Origin: Bacteroidota bacterium
GTDB lineage: Bacteria; Bacteroidota; Bacteroidia; Cytophagales; Cyclobacteriaceae
Length of the DNA stretch: 54,753 bases
Reading direction: 5' to 3'
Assembly (NCBI GenBank): GCA_947470895.1
Contig: CANIVF010000027.1
Location: forward strand, 1 to 54,753
Part shown: positions 10,071-18,651 of the stretch, one piece after another
How the letters are laid out: each line of letters begins with the position of its first letter
Numbering within the stretch: the stretch's first letter is position 1
Program-made: the position numbers and the translations under genes
Notes under the pieces: generated by a model
Database searches by the model: none
Seen by the model: the letters and a program-made list of their open reading frames with translations, nothing else
Told to the model about the DNA's origin: nothing

Positions 10071-10760
10071 TTAGCGGGTATATTGATTAATACTTTCTTT
10101 TATCGATTTACTAAGCGCTGATTCAATCACTGAAAGATTTGAAGCGAATTTTTGATTCACTTCAATTTCAATTCCAGAGTATTCGTCATCGTTATATTGT
10201 TTCCTTAGCCAGGTGGTGAATCCATCATCTGTACCCTGATACGGTTCATTGAAAATAATCTGTTGTTCGGTCAGGTTACGTTGCAGGTTCTTTTTCAACT
10301 CGTTACTGAATGCCGCTTCGGAAGTTCGCGATGGATCGAATAAAATTCCGATGTCTACTTTTCTTTCCTGATTATTCCAAATGAGTGTGAATGAATGGAT
10401 GGAGAGATGTAATATTGGTTTGATCTGATTATCAATTTCCTTTTGTATTTGATCCCGATAAGGTTTATATATTTCCCGAATCAGTTTTTCTTTGGCTTCC
10501 TCTGTTAGTAATGCCGCAAATTCTGAAAATAGTTGAGGGCTTTCTATGGAGCGATTAGTTTCAATAAGTAACCTTGTTGTTAGACAACCGAATAACGACA
10601 CGCTCAACTGTGTTGAAAGATAATTAGCCAGTCGCCATGCGCCCGGATCCCATCCGCGGTGCGAGTAAAGTACTTCTTCTTGATTGTCAAAGTGTGACTT
10701 ATATTCATCGGGCACCTTGTTGCCAGCATGTTCGCAAGTAAGGAGGAGAGAATAATCCAT
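10071..10760 (-). CDS. N-formylglutamate amidohydrolase-like hydrolase
   Basis: A 229-residue protein of the N-formylglutamate amidohydrolase family. It starts with the family signature LLLTCEHAGNKVP (Glu and His metal ligands), continues with HRGWDPGAW, and has LHLSIHSFT and GIEIEVNQ further on. In the histidine pathway this fold releases formate from N-formylglutamate, but no hut genes are near. Here it stands 10 bases after a GCS2-type ligase and next to an ATP-grasp ligase. Comparable arrangements were described for amidoligase operons, where this hydrolase is thought to cleave or recycle an amide in the product. That role is inference; the metal-dependent amidohydrolase fold is well supported. 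Confidence 0.88.
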   Translation of the reverse strand: MDYSLLLTCEHAGNKVPDEYKSHFDNQEEVLYSHRGWDPGAWRLANYLSTQLSVSLFGCLTTRLLIETNRSIESPQLFSEFAALLTEEAKEKLIREIYKPYRDQIQKEIDNQIKPILHLSIHSFTLIWNNQERKVDIGILFDPSRTSEAAFSNELKKNLQRNLTEQQIIFNEPYQGTDDGFTTWLRKQYNDDEYSGIEIEVNQKFASNLSVIESALSKSIKESINQYTR

Positions 10761-10770
10761 TCAATAAAAA

Positions 10771-12006
10771 TTATCGTAGAAACATTCTGTTTTCTGCCAG
10801 GCACACACTTAATTCCTGATAGATCGTCTTGATATGTTCTGATGATCGATCAGAATGCATAGCGTTGATGATTCTTTCAGAAAGACAACCTTTATCTAAA
10901 ATTGTGTGAATGATGGATTGCCACCTTTGTTCATAGATTTTATTGCCTGGCATGATGGATAGAATATGTTTCCACACGTCTTTAACGGAAGTTGGTGAGG
11001 TCATGCCGAAAACTGCAAGAAATGAGATGTCATCAATCATAGTTTGCCTTCCGTTCGCGGTTACTTGGTCGAATAAAGAGGCAAGCAAGTTAGTGTCAAT
11101 GTTCATTTGCTCCTGCAGGTTGCAAAACTTTCCGTGGATGAGTGCCTTTAATAATTCCACTACCACATTAATGATAGATAAGTCTGCAGCTGGGCATTCC
11201 TGAATATCCATGATTCTGATTTCAATAGACCCGCGGTCGAAGCGGGCAATGGCACCCCGGGAGTTTACCCAAACGGGCTCTAAAATATCTCCCTCATTAT
11301 AAGGCGCAATATCTTTTTCAATTTGCGAATAGATTTTGTTCTGATAGTCAGTATATGAAAAAACTGCTTCCGGTATTACTGATCCTGTGATGGATGGAAT
11401 TTTAGCCTGATTGGTTTTATAATAAAGCAGTCGGGTGTCCAGCATACCCGAAAGCTTTTCATCAAGTATGGGTGAACTGGCACATAAGGCCGGTAACAAC
11501 GGAAGTACTATGCGCACGGCAGCGTGAAGTTTGGCAAACTCTTCATCACTTGCGAAGGGGAGATTTAAATGGGTGCTTTGCAGATTTGACCACCCATGTC
11601 CGCTGCAGTCAAATATTTTATTATAGAGTTCATAAACATCATTGTTATCGTGCGGCCATAACTTTGTTTCTTCATTAGGGTCCATAAATGGATGGGCCGC
11701 TGTGGGCATGAGCATGGCATTCCATTCGTCCAAGATGGTGTTGATTCTCGATATGTTTCTTGTGAATGCTTTTTCTAAAGTTTCGAGGTCGCTTTCCGGA
11801 TGCGTTGATTTTAGTTCAATCACATGCATCACCAGTTCGTTTGACCAGGTGATCATACCATTTTCAAAGTCACTCCCAAGTTCTCCAAGTTCATATTTTA
11901 ATAAATCATCGGCCAGGTGTTTTACCTGCAACGTATCTTTGTCTACAATCATGTATTCCAGTTCAACACCGTAGCCATGAAAAAGATGATAGGGGGATGT
12001 ACTCAT
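10771..12006 (-). CDS. Glutamate-cysteine ligase family 2 (GCS2) carboxylate-amine ligase
   Basis: A 411-residue member of the glutamine-synthetase-like GCS2 family, enzymes that join an amino acid carboxylate to an amine with ATP. The N-terminal FHGYGVELEYMIVD holds the conserved Gly-x-Glu-x-Glu metal/ATP motif. Downstream are STHLNLPF and the RFDRGSIEIRIMDIQECP block, which carries the nucleotide-binding Arg and acidic residues. Its ATG overlaps the TGA of the upstream ATP-grasp gene (ATGA), which implies translational coupling and a shared pathway. It is shorter than YbdK-like enzymes with extra domains but within family range. Glutathione synthesis is unlikely, because the partners are a C39-like peptidase and an amidohydrolase. 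The true substrates are unknown. Confidence 0.9.
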   Translation of the reverse strand: MSTSPYHLFHGYGVELEYMIVDKDTLQVKHLADDLLKYELGELGSDFENGMITWSNELVMHVIELKSTHPESDLETLEKAFTRNISRINTILDEWNAMLMPTAAHPFMDPNEETKLWPHDNNDVYELYNKIFDCSGHGWSNLQSTHLNLPFASDEEFAKLHAAVRIVLPLLPALCASSPILDEKLSGMLDTRLLYYKTNQAKIPSITGSVIPEAVFSYTDYQNKIYSQIEKDIAPYNEGDILEPVWVNSRGAIARFDRGSIEIRIMDIQECPAADLSIINVVVELLKALIHGKFCNLQEQMNIDTNLLASLFDQVTANGRQTMIDDISFLAVFGMTSPTSVKDVWKHILSIMPGNKIYEQRWQSIIHTILDKGCLSERIINAMHSDRSSEHIKTIYQELSVCLAENRMFLR

Positions 12007-13445
12007 TTTTGTGTTTTGATTCGGTTTAAAAATACTTCCATGATGATTTCGTAAAGACGATCTTTTAAAATCTTATCTTCAATGCCGGCATCAATGTTGG
12101 GGTTGTCATTTACTTCGATCACGTAAAACCTTCCATCGATTTCCTTCATGTCTACCCCATAGAGTCCTTTACCGATAAGTGAAGTAGCTTTGAGTGCAGT
12201 TTTTAATAAGCCTGATGGTGCCTGGTCTATTGCAATCGACTCTACATCACCTTCATGTGTTTTATCTTGCTTGTTCCAGTTTACGATCTGCCAGTGTTTG
12301 GATGCCATGAAATATTTGCACACGTAAATAACTTGCCCATCAATAACGCCAACACGCCAATCAAACGGTGTGGGAAGAAAATCTTGGGCAATAAGAAGAT
12401 CTGATTTTTCAAACATCCCTTCGCGAATGTTTTTAAATTCTTCCAGGGAGTTTATTTTAAATACTCCTTTGGAAAAAGCACCGTCCGGTTGTTTTAGAAT
12501 AAACGGAAAATTCATCTTCTGATCAAGCGTGTCGCAATTTTCTTCACTAAGTACGATCGATGATGGAGTTAGAATTTTATTGGCATTCAGCAGCTCATGT
12601 AAATAAACTTTGTTCGTGCATTTTAAAATCGAGTCGGGATCATCGATCACCACAAGTCCAAGTGATTTTGCTTTTTTTGCGAACCGAAAAGTATGGTGAT
12701 TGACATTCGTTGTTTCACGAATGAAGAGCGCATCATATTGAATGATCTGATCAAAATCATCTTTGGTGATAAACTCGGTATTGAAACCGGCTTCGATCGC
12801 TGCCCGATAGAATCTCTTAAGTGCACGGGCATCGGAGGGTGGGTTTGGATCGTTCGGTGCTACAAGAATAGCCAAATCATATTTCTTTTTATCAGGCCTG
12901 AATTCTCGCTTGCGTTGGAGGTATTTTTCAAGCGAATGAATCAATATAGGCCGGTCTGCTTCGGGTGCTTCACCCAGACTTAAGGGGCGAATGCTTTGCA
13001 GTACCCATTTATGTTTTTTACAAAAAACAGCACGTAATGAAGGAGCTTGCACCAATTGAAAAAGTTGAAGCGCTAAACGGTTTAAAATTTCTGCTTTAGC
13101 ATTACCAAAATAGATGTTGAATTCTATGCGATCGTAAGGTTCATTCTTAAATGTATTTTGAATGAGTTCATCAAACTCTAATGAATCATCTCGCAAGATG
13201 GATGGAAAGCGCAGATCCTGAATGGTTGAAACACCGGGTAATACCTTATGGCCACGCGCTTCTGCCAGGAGTGAAACATAATAGCCTTCGCTTTGGTACT
13301 GATAAGATTTGCAAAGATTAATTACTTTTAAATTCTTCGCCTGAAAGGTTACTTCTGAGATGTACTTGTCTGGAGAAATTACTTCTACATCCTCAAGGCT
13401 GAACTTCCATAGTTCTGGCTTATCTACAACAATCAGTTTCGGCAT
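12003..13445 (-). CDS. RimK-like ATP-grasp ligase with N-terminal RLAN domain
   Basis: A 480-residue protein. Residues about 1-180 match the RimK-like ATP-grasp N-terminal (RLAN) domain: LSYQYQSEGYYVSLLAEARGHK is nearly intact here, written NLCKSYQYQSEGYYVSLL. The rest is an ATP-grasp domain with FPFILKQPDGAFSKGVFKI (ATP-binding Lys and Gly-rich loop), AQDFLPTPFDWRVGVIDG and the metal site FYVIEVNDNPNIDAG. These enzymes form an acyl phosphate and couple it to an amine. RimK itself adds glutamates to ribosomal protein S6. This RLAN type is usually found beside a C39-like peptidase, as here, 3 bases downstream of one. The substrate is unknown; a peptide tag or small peptide is plausible. Confidence 0.92.
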   Translation of the reverse strand: MPKLIVVDKPELWKFSLEDVEVISPDKYISEVTFQAKNLKVINLCKSYQYQSEGYYVSLLAEARGHKVLPGVSTIQDLRFPSILRDDSLEFDELIQNTFKNEPYDRIEFNIYFGNAKAEILNRLALQLFQLVQAPSLRAVFCKKHKWVLQSIRPLSLGEAPEADRPILIHSLEKYLQRKREFRPDKKKYDLAILVAPNDPNPPSDARALKRFYRAAIEAGFNTEFITKDDFDQIIQYDALFIRETTNVNHHTFRFAKKAKSLGLVVIDDPDSILKCTNKVYLHELLNANKILTPSSIVLSEENCDTLDQKMNFPFILKQPDGAFSKGVFKINSLEEFKNIREGMFEKSDLLIAQDFLPTPFDWRVGVIDGQVIYVCKYFMASKHWQIVNWNKQDKTHEGDVESIAIDQAPSGLLKTALKATSLIGKGLYGVDMKEIDGRFYVIEVNDNPNIDAGIEDKILKDRLYEIIMEVFLNRIKTQK

Positions 13446-13448
13446 GAA

Positions 13449-14168
13449 TTACTTAGTTGGTTCAAGAATCAGAATGTTGGCATCATAAGTAACAATGCCT
13501 AGCAGGATGCTGTTAATGAGACGGTCAAAATTGACACCATAGTATTGGCTACTATTCAATGGGTTTGAATTCATAGGGTCAGCGATATAAGCGGTATTGG
13601 TCGATTCATCATAACCGTTGATGATAACAAAATGTCCTACAGGTTCACCACGAATGCTATCGAATTTATTGTTGGAAGGTATTTCGCGCGGAGTGCCGTA
13701 GAGGTAGGTGGCACTTAAGCCGGTGAGTATCGGTTTAGATTCTTTCAGATATTTCTTGATGAGTTCCGGATTCAGTTCATTCTGAAATACTTTACCACCT
13801 GCTTCCAGAAATTTAACATATGCGCGTGATGCCACCAGAAGTTTTTTTCTCTTAAACTTATAGCGCATTTGCTGTTTAAGACCGGCAATGATTTTTTTAG
13901 TGCCGTATTTAAACCAGGAAGGATCAAAGACATTGAGATTATACGTATAAAGATGTGCTTTGTATCCGCGTTTTAGTGCATGGTTGCCTAGCATCACGGC
14001 TAGTGTGCCACCGGCTTTTAAGCTTTTTACTTCTTTAATCACATCCGTTAACTCGATCGTATCCTGGTAGTATTGATAGATCGAATGCAGACAGGTAGGG
14101 CCACAGGTTACTTCATCCGGTTGAGCTTTGATATCACAATTCAAGAATAGCGCCTGTCGATTGGGCAT
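13449..14168 (-). CDS. C39-like papain-fold peptidase
   Basis: A 239-residue cysteine peptidase-like protein. The catalytic Cys is in the block DEVTCGPTCLHSIYQYY, the His in PVGHFVIINGYDE, and an Asp in AYIADPMNSNP. This is the order Cys-His-Asp of the C39 fold. There is no transmembrane ABC portion, so it is not a bacteriocin exporter. The ATG at 14168 was chosen: it follows the upstream TGA with one base between (TGATATG) and places the Cys block near the N-terminus. The upstream TTG at 14198 would overlap the previous gene by 29 bases. Next to an ATP-grasp ligase of the RLAN type, it probably trims or removes the peptide that the ligase makes. Confidence 0.88.
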   Translation of the reverse strand: MPNRQALFLNCDIKAQPDEVTCGPTCLHSIYQYYQDTIELTDVIKEVKSLKAGGTLAVMLGNHALKRGYKAHLYTYNLNVFDPSWFKYGTKKIIAGLKQQMRYKFKRKKLLVASRAYVKFLEAGGKVFQNELNPELIKKYLKESKPILTGLSATYLYGTPREIPSNNKFDSIRGEPVGHFVIINGYDESTNTAYIADPMNSNPLNSSQYYGVNFDRLINSILLGIVTYDANILILEPTK

Positions 14169-14169
14169 A

Positions 14170-14955
14170 TCAGAAAAGTTTCGAAATAAAAAGATCAAAT
14201 ACTTCTACTAAAATCAGGATGATGATGATCCATTCGAGCGTGTTGCTGATCCGTTGATGGGAGATTTCGCGAAACACGCTGAGGTTATCCTCAATGATAC
14301 GAAGGGTATACTCTATTTCACTGAAGCGAACGCGCAAGTCAAAGTGTTTCATCAGTCCTTTGTTCAACCGATCAAGATATTCATCGTCCCAAACCAATTC
14401 GGGTGCATCGAAAATATAAATGTTATCGGCTATATCATTTTGAGTATTCAGCGCTTTGCCAATAAACTTCAGCATATTTCTACGGTTGATGCTGAGTTTC
14501 CCGGTGGCTTCCAGTTGATTGGTGAACCCCCGGATTTCGGTCAATAAATTTTCAGTCACTTCGTGATAATGATCAAGTGCCACCGATTGGGCGATGTTCA
14601 GCATAGCAATCCGGATAACTTTGGAGTCTAATCGTTCTACGACTACTTGATTAAACTCAAACATGATTTCACCTTCTTTAACCTCAATTTCATGATCATC
14701 GCGCATCCAGTTAGAAGATGGATTTTTTAAATAAGCCGAAACTGTTTTTATAGCCAGCTTGATTTCTTCATCGGTATGCCCGGCAAAAACAATGACTCCG
14801 TAATTGAAATAATATTGATACTTGTCGGCCCCGATACTATAGAAAAGTTCGGAGGAAGAGTCAGCCAAGGGCTTCAGATCAAGATAGGTTTTGATTCCTT
14901 TCAGGTCCAATTGATTGGCTACCAGGAGAGCGGCAAGTTTTACCTTCTTTTCCAT
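14170..14955 (-). CDS. RMD1/DUF155 family membrane protein
   Basis: About 261 residues of the RMD1 (DUF155) family, best known from eukaryotic mitochondrial Rmd1-type proteins. The conserved core includes YYFNYGVIVF, FDAPELVWDD and, at the end, ISHQRISNTLEWIIIILILVE, in which the final hydrophobic run is a C-terminal membrane anchor. Biochemical function is unknown for the family. The ATG at 14955 is preferred. A TTG at 15045 would abut the divergent nuclease start and leave no room for promoters, and a TAAATTTG box at 14974-14967 lies between the two starts. It is the first gene of the seven-gene minus-strand operon; the C39-like gene follows after one base. Confidence 0.85.
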   Translation of the reverse strand: MEKKVKLAALLVANQLDLKGIKTYLDLKPLADSSSELFYSIGADKYQYYFNYGVIVFAGHTDEEIKLAIKTVSAYLKNPSSNWMRDDHEIEVKEGEIMFEFNQVVVERLDSKVIRIAMLNIAQSVALDHYHEVTENLLTEIRGFTNQLEATGKLSINRRNMLKFIGKALNTQNDIADNIYIFDAPELVWDDEYLDRLNKGLMKHFDLRVRFSEIEYTLRIIEDNLSVFREISHQRISNTLEWIIIILILVEVFDLFISKLF

Positions 14956-14966
14956 ACCATTTAAAT

Positions 14967-14974
14967 CAAATTTA
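14967..14974 (-). promoter_or_regulatory. Candidate -7 box for the amidoligase operon
   Basis: Read on the minus strand this is TAAATTTG, an exact match to the Bacteroidota TAnnTTTG element, 11 bases upstream of the ATG at 14955. No TTG is seen at the expected -33 distance, so the call is tentative. If used, the transcript would be nearly leaderless. Confidence 0.3.
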
Positions 14975-15045
14975 ACCTTTAAATCGACCTTTGAAAATTT
15001 AATCACAACGAAAAATTCTAATATTGCATTGTTTATTAAATTCAA

Positions 15046-15810
15046 ATGAAAAAGTTGGTTTTAGTTCTTTTTAGTTGCCTTTTGATGGTGGAAAGTTTTG
15101 GATGGGGATCTACGGGGCATCGCGCCACCGGCCTGATTGCCGAACAATACCTGAATGCTAAGGCAAGGAAAAAGATAAAGCAGATTTTAGGGCAGGAATC
15201 ATTGGCGATGGTAAGCACCTGGATGGATGAGATTCGTTCGGATTCCACCTATAATTATACCACGGATTGGCATTGGACTACCATACCCGATGGAGGCAAG
15301 TATGAAGATGTGGAAGCCAATCCGGATGGAAAAGTGGTGATGATGATTGAAAAGTTTATAAAAGAATTAAAATCAGGTAAGCTTACTTCCAAAGAGCAGG
15401 CCGAATACTTGAAAATGCTGGTGCATATGGTGGGTGACATTCATCAGCCGTTGCATGTAGGCAAGCCGGGCGACCGTGGTGGTAATGATGTGAAAGTAAA
15501 ATGGGCTGGCAATGATTCTAATTTACATCGCGTGTGGGACAGTGATATGATTGAAGATACTAATTTAAGTTATACTGAGTTGGCACAATCCCTCGCCAAG
15601 CCTGATGCTGCAATCATAAAAAAATGGCAACAAACTTCGGTGCGCGATTGGGCAAAAGAATCGATGACACTTCGCCCTGCTCTGTATAACATTGGTAAGG
15701 GAAGTTTAGGTTACCGCTATTCTTATGTGAATATGCCATCCGTGCGTGAACGGATTTTGCAGGCCGGTGTTCGTATTGCTGGTTTACTCAATCGGATTTA
15801 CGGAAAGTAG
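15046..15810 (+). CDS. Secreted S1/P1 nuclease
   Basis: A 254-residue zinc-dependent single-strand nuclease/3'-nucleotidase. After a signal peptide (residues 1-19) the mature protein begins with Trp-Gly (WGSTGHRATG), and in this family that N-terminal Trp and the following His bind zinc. Further ligands are in DWHWTTIPDG, HMVGDIHQPLHVG, GDRGGNDV and LHRVWDSDMI. All nine expected ligand positions appear to be present. The length fits the family. It is probably periplasmic or secreted and used to scavenge phosphate or nucleosides from nucleic acids. It is divergent from the minus-strand operon starting at 14955 and ends 29 bases before the convergent asnB stop. Confidence 0.96.
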   Translation: MKKLVLVLFSCLLMVESFGWGSTGHRATGLIAEQYLNAKARKKIKQILGQESLAMVSTWMDEIRSDSTYNYTTDWHWTTIPDGGKYEDVEANPDGKVVMMIEKFIKELKSGKLTSKEQAEYLKMLVHMVGDIHQPLHVGKPGDRGGNDVKVKWAGNDSNLHRVWDSDMIEDTNLSYTELAQSLAKPDAAIIKKWQQTSVRDWAKESMTLRPALYNIGKGSLGYRYSYVNMPSVRERILQAGVRIAGLLNRIYGK

Positions 15811-15839
15811 TGTCTTCTGTATCGTGGGATCAATTATTG

Positions 15840-17732
15840 TTAAAGATATTTTCGCCACCACCATTGAAACACAATCAGCGCCCAGATGCGGGCATGTACA
15901 TCTTGTGGATTGGATGAGAATAATTGGCGCTTTAGTTTCTCTATTTCTGAATAGTTAAAAATACCCTGTTCATTAATATTCTTTTCAGATAGAAGATCAT
16001 CGGCAATCAGCGACTTCATTTCTTTTCTAAACCATTTCAACAAGGGAACTTCAAAGCCTTTCTTCGGACGATTATACAACGGCTCAGGAAGTATGTCGCG
16101 AAAGGCATCCTGCAAAATTCGCTTACGGATGGAGTGGGTGATTTTATAATCATCCGGAAGACTGAATATAAAATCGACAACCTGATAATCTAAGAAAGGA
16201 ACACGTACCTCCAGGCCATTGGCCATGCTCATTAAATCCACTTTCGTTAGCATGTCGTTGGCGAGCACCAGGTTCATGTCGGAAAGAAGAATATCACGGA
16301 TTGTTTCTTTTTCTGGTATAAAACGAAGCAGTTCCTTTTTTCTGATTTCGTATTGTTGATGTTGAAGTTTAGCTTGGGTGCTTTCGGATAGCAATGCGTT
16401 TATTTCAGGTTCTTTTGCAAAGCCTGCCCATTGCCAGTAGCGTGCCTTACTGTTTAGTTTCATACCATCTGCAAAACGTTTGAACTGACGGAATTTATTC
16501 CTTAATGAACCATTTCTGGATTGTGGCATCGCATTCCATAGCGGAGATAGTGCAGATACCATATTTTCCTTCCAGCCTCGGTGTATCATTCGATGGAAGG
16601 CTGCGTGCTTGTTGTAACCTGCTAGCATTTCATCCGCGCCATCACCTGAGAGTGCAACGGTTGCGTATTTGCTCGTTTCTTTGCTCAGGATGTAAACGTT
16701 AATCGCTGATGAATCTGCAAAGGGCTCATCGATATAATCCAATACAGAGTTTACGTATGCATACAAATCATCATTGGTCAATGAAAATACGGTATGATTG
16801 GTTTTGAAATGTTTTGCAACCAGGTTGGCGTATTCTGTTTCGTCAAAAAACTTTTCATCGCGAAAGCCAATGGAGAATGTGTGCAAATCCGGTTTATGTT
16901 TACTAGCCAGTGCGGTTATTACCGAAGAGTCAATGCCTCCGCTAAGAAAGGCGCCTAATGGAACATCGGCAACCAACCTGCGCTGTATGGAATCTTCCAG
17001 AAGTGCTTTTAATTTTTCTTTTGCATCGGAATAGGAGAGCGGTTGTGAGGATGTATTTGTTGGAATGGTGTAGTAACAATGAATCTCTAACTTTTTATGG
17101 CTGATTTTTAGATAATGACCAGGCATTAGTTTTTTCACGTATATGAAAATCGTGTCAGGAGCTGGTACATAGTTCAGTTGAAGATAGTTGAAGAGTGAAG
17201 TATAGTCCAGTTCTTTATCGATGCCGTATTGGATGATGGATTTCATTTCCGAGGCAAACAGAAATTTATCTTCATCAAATACATAGAGCAGTGGTTTAAT
17301 ACCGTAACGATCGCGGGCTAAAAAAAAAGTTTGCTCTTGTTTGTCGTAGATACAAAAGGCAAAGAAGCCGTTTAACCGGGGAAGACATTTTGCTCCATAT
17401 TTGATATATAGGTGGAGCAGGACTTCCGTATCTGATTCCGTGATAAAGTTTACTCCAAGTGTTTTAAGTTCCTCTCTTAATTCACGGTAATTGAAAATCT
17501 CTCCATTGAAAATGATGCAATAGCGTTTGCTTTCGTCCTGCATGGGTTGATGCGCAATGCTACGAGTGTCAATGATGGAGAGTCTGCGATGGCCGAGTGC
17601 AACAAATTCATCCAGATAGATATCTTGAAAATCAGGTCCACGTTTGTGCAGCGCCATGGTAGCAGCTGTTGCGTGGATCATATGGAATTTTCCAACAAGA
17701 TTAAAAGCAAATATTCCGGTAATGCCGCACAT
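15840..17732 (-). CDS. asnB: Asparagine synthase (glutamine-hydrolysing)
   Basis: A 630-residue class B asparagine synthetase that makes asparagine from aspartate, glutamine and ATP in the cytoplasm. The N-terminal Ntn glutaminase domain begins MCGITGIFAF with Cys2 as nucleophile, followed by HRRLSIID and FNGEIFNYRELR. The synthetase domain has the PP-loop LSGGIDSSVI and LSGDGADEMLAGY. The DMLTKVDLMSMANGLEVRVPFLD block is present near residue 490. The length is typical of the longer bacterial AsnB. Enzymes of this family also act in capsule or exopolysaccharide clusters, but no such genes are adjacent, so a role in amino acid supply is the simplest reading. Confidence 0.95.
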   Translation of the reverse strand: MCGITGIFAFNLVGKFHMIHATAATMALHKRGPDFQDIYLDEFVALGHRRLSIIDTRSIAHQPMQDESKRYCIIFNGEIFNYRELREELKTLGVNFITESDTEVLLHLYIKYGAKCLPRLNGFFAFCIYDKQEQTFFLARDRYGIKPLLYVFDEDKFLFASEMKSIIQYGIDKELDYTSLFNYLQLNYVPAPDTIFIYVKKLMPGHYLKISHKKLEIHCYYTIPTNTSSQPLSYSDAKEKLKALLEDSIQRRLVADVPLGAFLSGGIDSSVITALASKHKPDLHTFSIGFRDEKFFDETEYANLVAKHFKTNHTVFSLTNDDLYAYVNSVLDYIDEPFADSSAINVYILSKETSKYATVALSGDGADEMLAGYNKHAAFHRMIHRGWKENMVSALSPLWNAMPQSRNGSLRNKFRQFKRFADGMKLNSKARYWQWAGFAKEPEINALLSESTQAKLQHQQYEIRKKELLRFIPEKETIRDILLSDMNLVLANDMLTKVDLMSMANGLEVRVPFLDYQVVDFIFSLPDDYKITHSIRKRILQDAFRDILPEPLYNRPKKGFEVPLLKWFRKEMKSLIADDLLSEKNINEQGIFNYSEIEKLKRQLFSSNPQDVHARIWALIVFQWWWRKYL

Positions 17733-17775
17733 GTTTCAAATTAATGAGGAAAGATAGAAAGGAAAACAGTTCAAT

Positions 17776-17804
17776 AAAAAAAGCAGCAGGTGATTCCCAC
17801 TGCT
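17776..17804 (-). terminator. Rho-independent terminator after the DUF1080 gene
   Basis: On the minus strand the arms AGCAGTG and CACCTGCT pair (one bulged base) around a short loop and run into a T tract at 17782-17776. It lies 24 bases past the DUF1080 stop at 17828 and before asnB, so the two minus-strand genes are probably separate units. Confidence 0.7.
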
Positions 17805-17827
17805 TCTCTACCATGAGTAAGGATGTA

Positions 17828-18586
17828 TTAAAGAGGCTTGATCATGATGTTGCGAAACCAGGCTTCACTGCCATGATCTTGTAGCACGATGCGTCCTTTC
17901 GCGGCTGCGCCATATCCTGTAGCCTCATTCCATTTACTTGTTTTTTTAAGGGCGGACCATTCAGGGGTATTCAATTCATATTCCACCACTTTGTCTCCGT
18001 TCAACCAATGTTCCACATGATTTTTATTCACCACTATTTTAGAGGTATTCCAATAACCGGTAGCTTTCAGGTTGGTTTTTCCAGCGGCATGCATGGCGTA
18101 ATTTGATCCTGTAAGGTGATCGGGTGTTTCATTAGGAAAACCAGCATCATCCATCAATTGATATTCAGGTCCTGAGTAATAAGGTTGTTCGAATTCTTCA
18201 GTAACCCTGAACATCACCCCCGAATTGCCCTGCATGGCAATCTTCCAATCAAAGGACAACTCAAAATTTTTGTATTCACCTGTGGTCATGATGTCGGCAC
18301 GTTTATCTCCAACACCGGTTACCGTTTCATCCAGTGCTTTACAATGAAGTGTTCCTTCAATTACTTCCCACGTATTGTTTTCTCGTGCTTTAAATATCTG
18401 CCATCCATTGGTGGTTTGGCCGTCAAAGAGTAATTGCCAACCATCGGATTTTTGTTGTTCAGTAAGTTGAACCGAAGGGAAGACTTCTTTAGTAGTGGTG
18501 GTTGTTTCTTCAAGTTTTTTGGATGAACACTGCATTAGTGTGGCCATAAACAGGAGAGAATAAAAAGCAAAAAGTATCTTTTTCAT
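17828..18586 (-). CDS. DUF1080 (3-keto-disaccharide hydrolase-like) lipoprotein
   Basis: A 252-residue lipoprotein with signal peptide and lipobox MATLMQC (Cys at about residue 20). The body is the DUF1080 concanavalin-like fold: GWQLLFDGQTTNGWQIF, WEVIEGTLHC, YKNFELSFDWKI, GNSGVMFRV and RIVLQDHGSEAWFRNIMIKPL are all conserved features. Some family members hydrolyse 3-keto-glycosides, acting with an oxidoreductase that makes the keto-sugar; no such partner is beside it. It is probably anchored in the periplasm or outer membrane. A terminator follows the gene. Confidence 0.93.
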   Translation of the reverse strand: MKKILFAFYSLLFMATLMQCSSKKLEETTTTTKEVFPSVQLTEQQKSDGWQLLFDGQTTNGWQIFKARENNTWEVIEGTLHCKALDETVTGVGDKRADIMTTGEYKNFELSFDWKIAMQGNSGVMFRVTEEFEQPYYSGPEYQLMDDAGFPNETPDHLTGSNYAMHAAGKTNLKATGYWNTSKIVVNKNHVEHWLNGDKVVEYELNTPEWSALKKTSKWNEATGYGAAAKGRIVLQDHGSEAWFRNIMIKPL

Positions 18587-18651
18587 GGTTTTGATTTTTT
18601 GAAGTTGGTTACTAAATCCGATCTTGTCAAGATAAAGCTAAAATTTACCCC

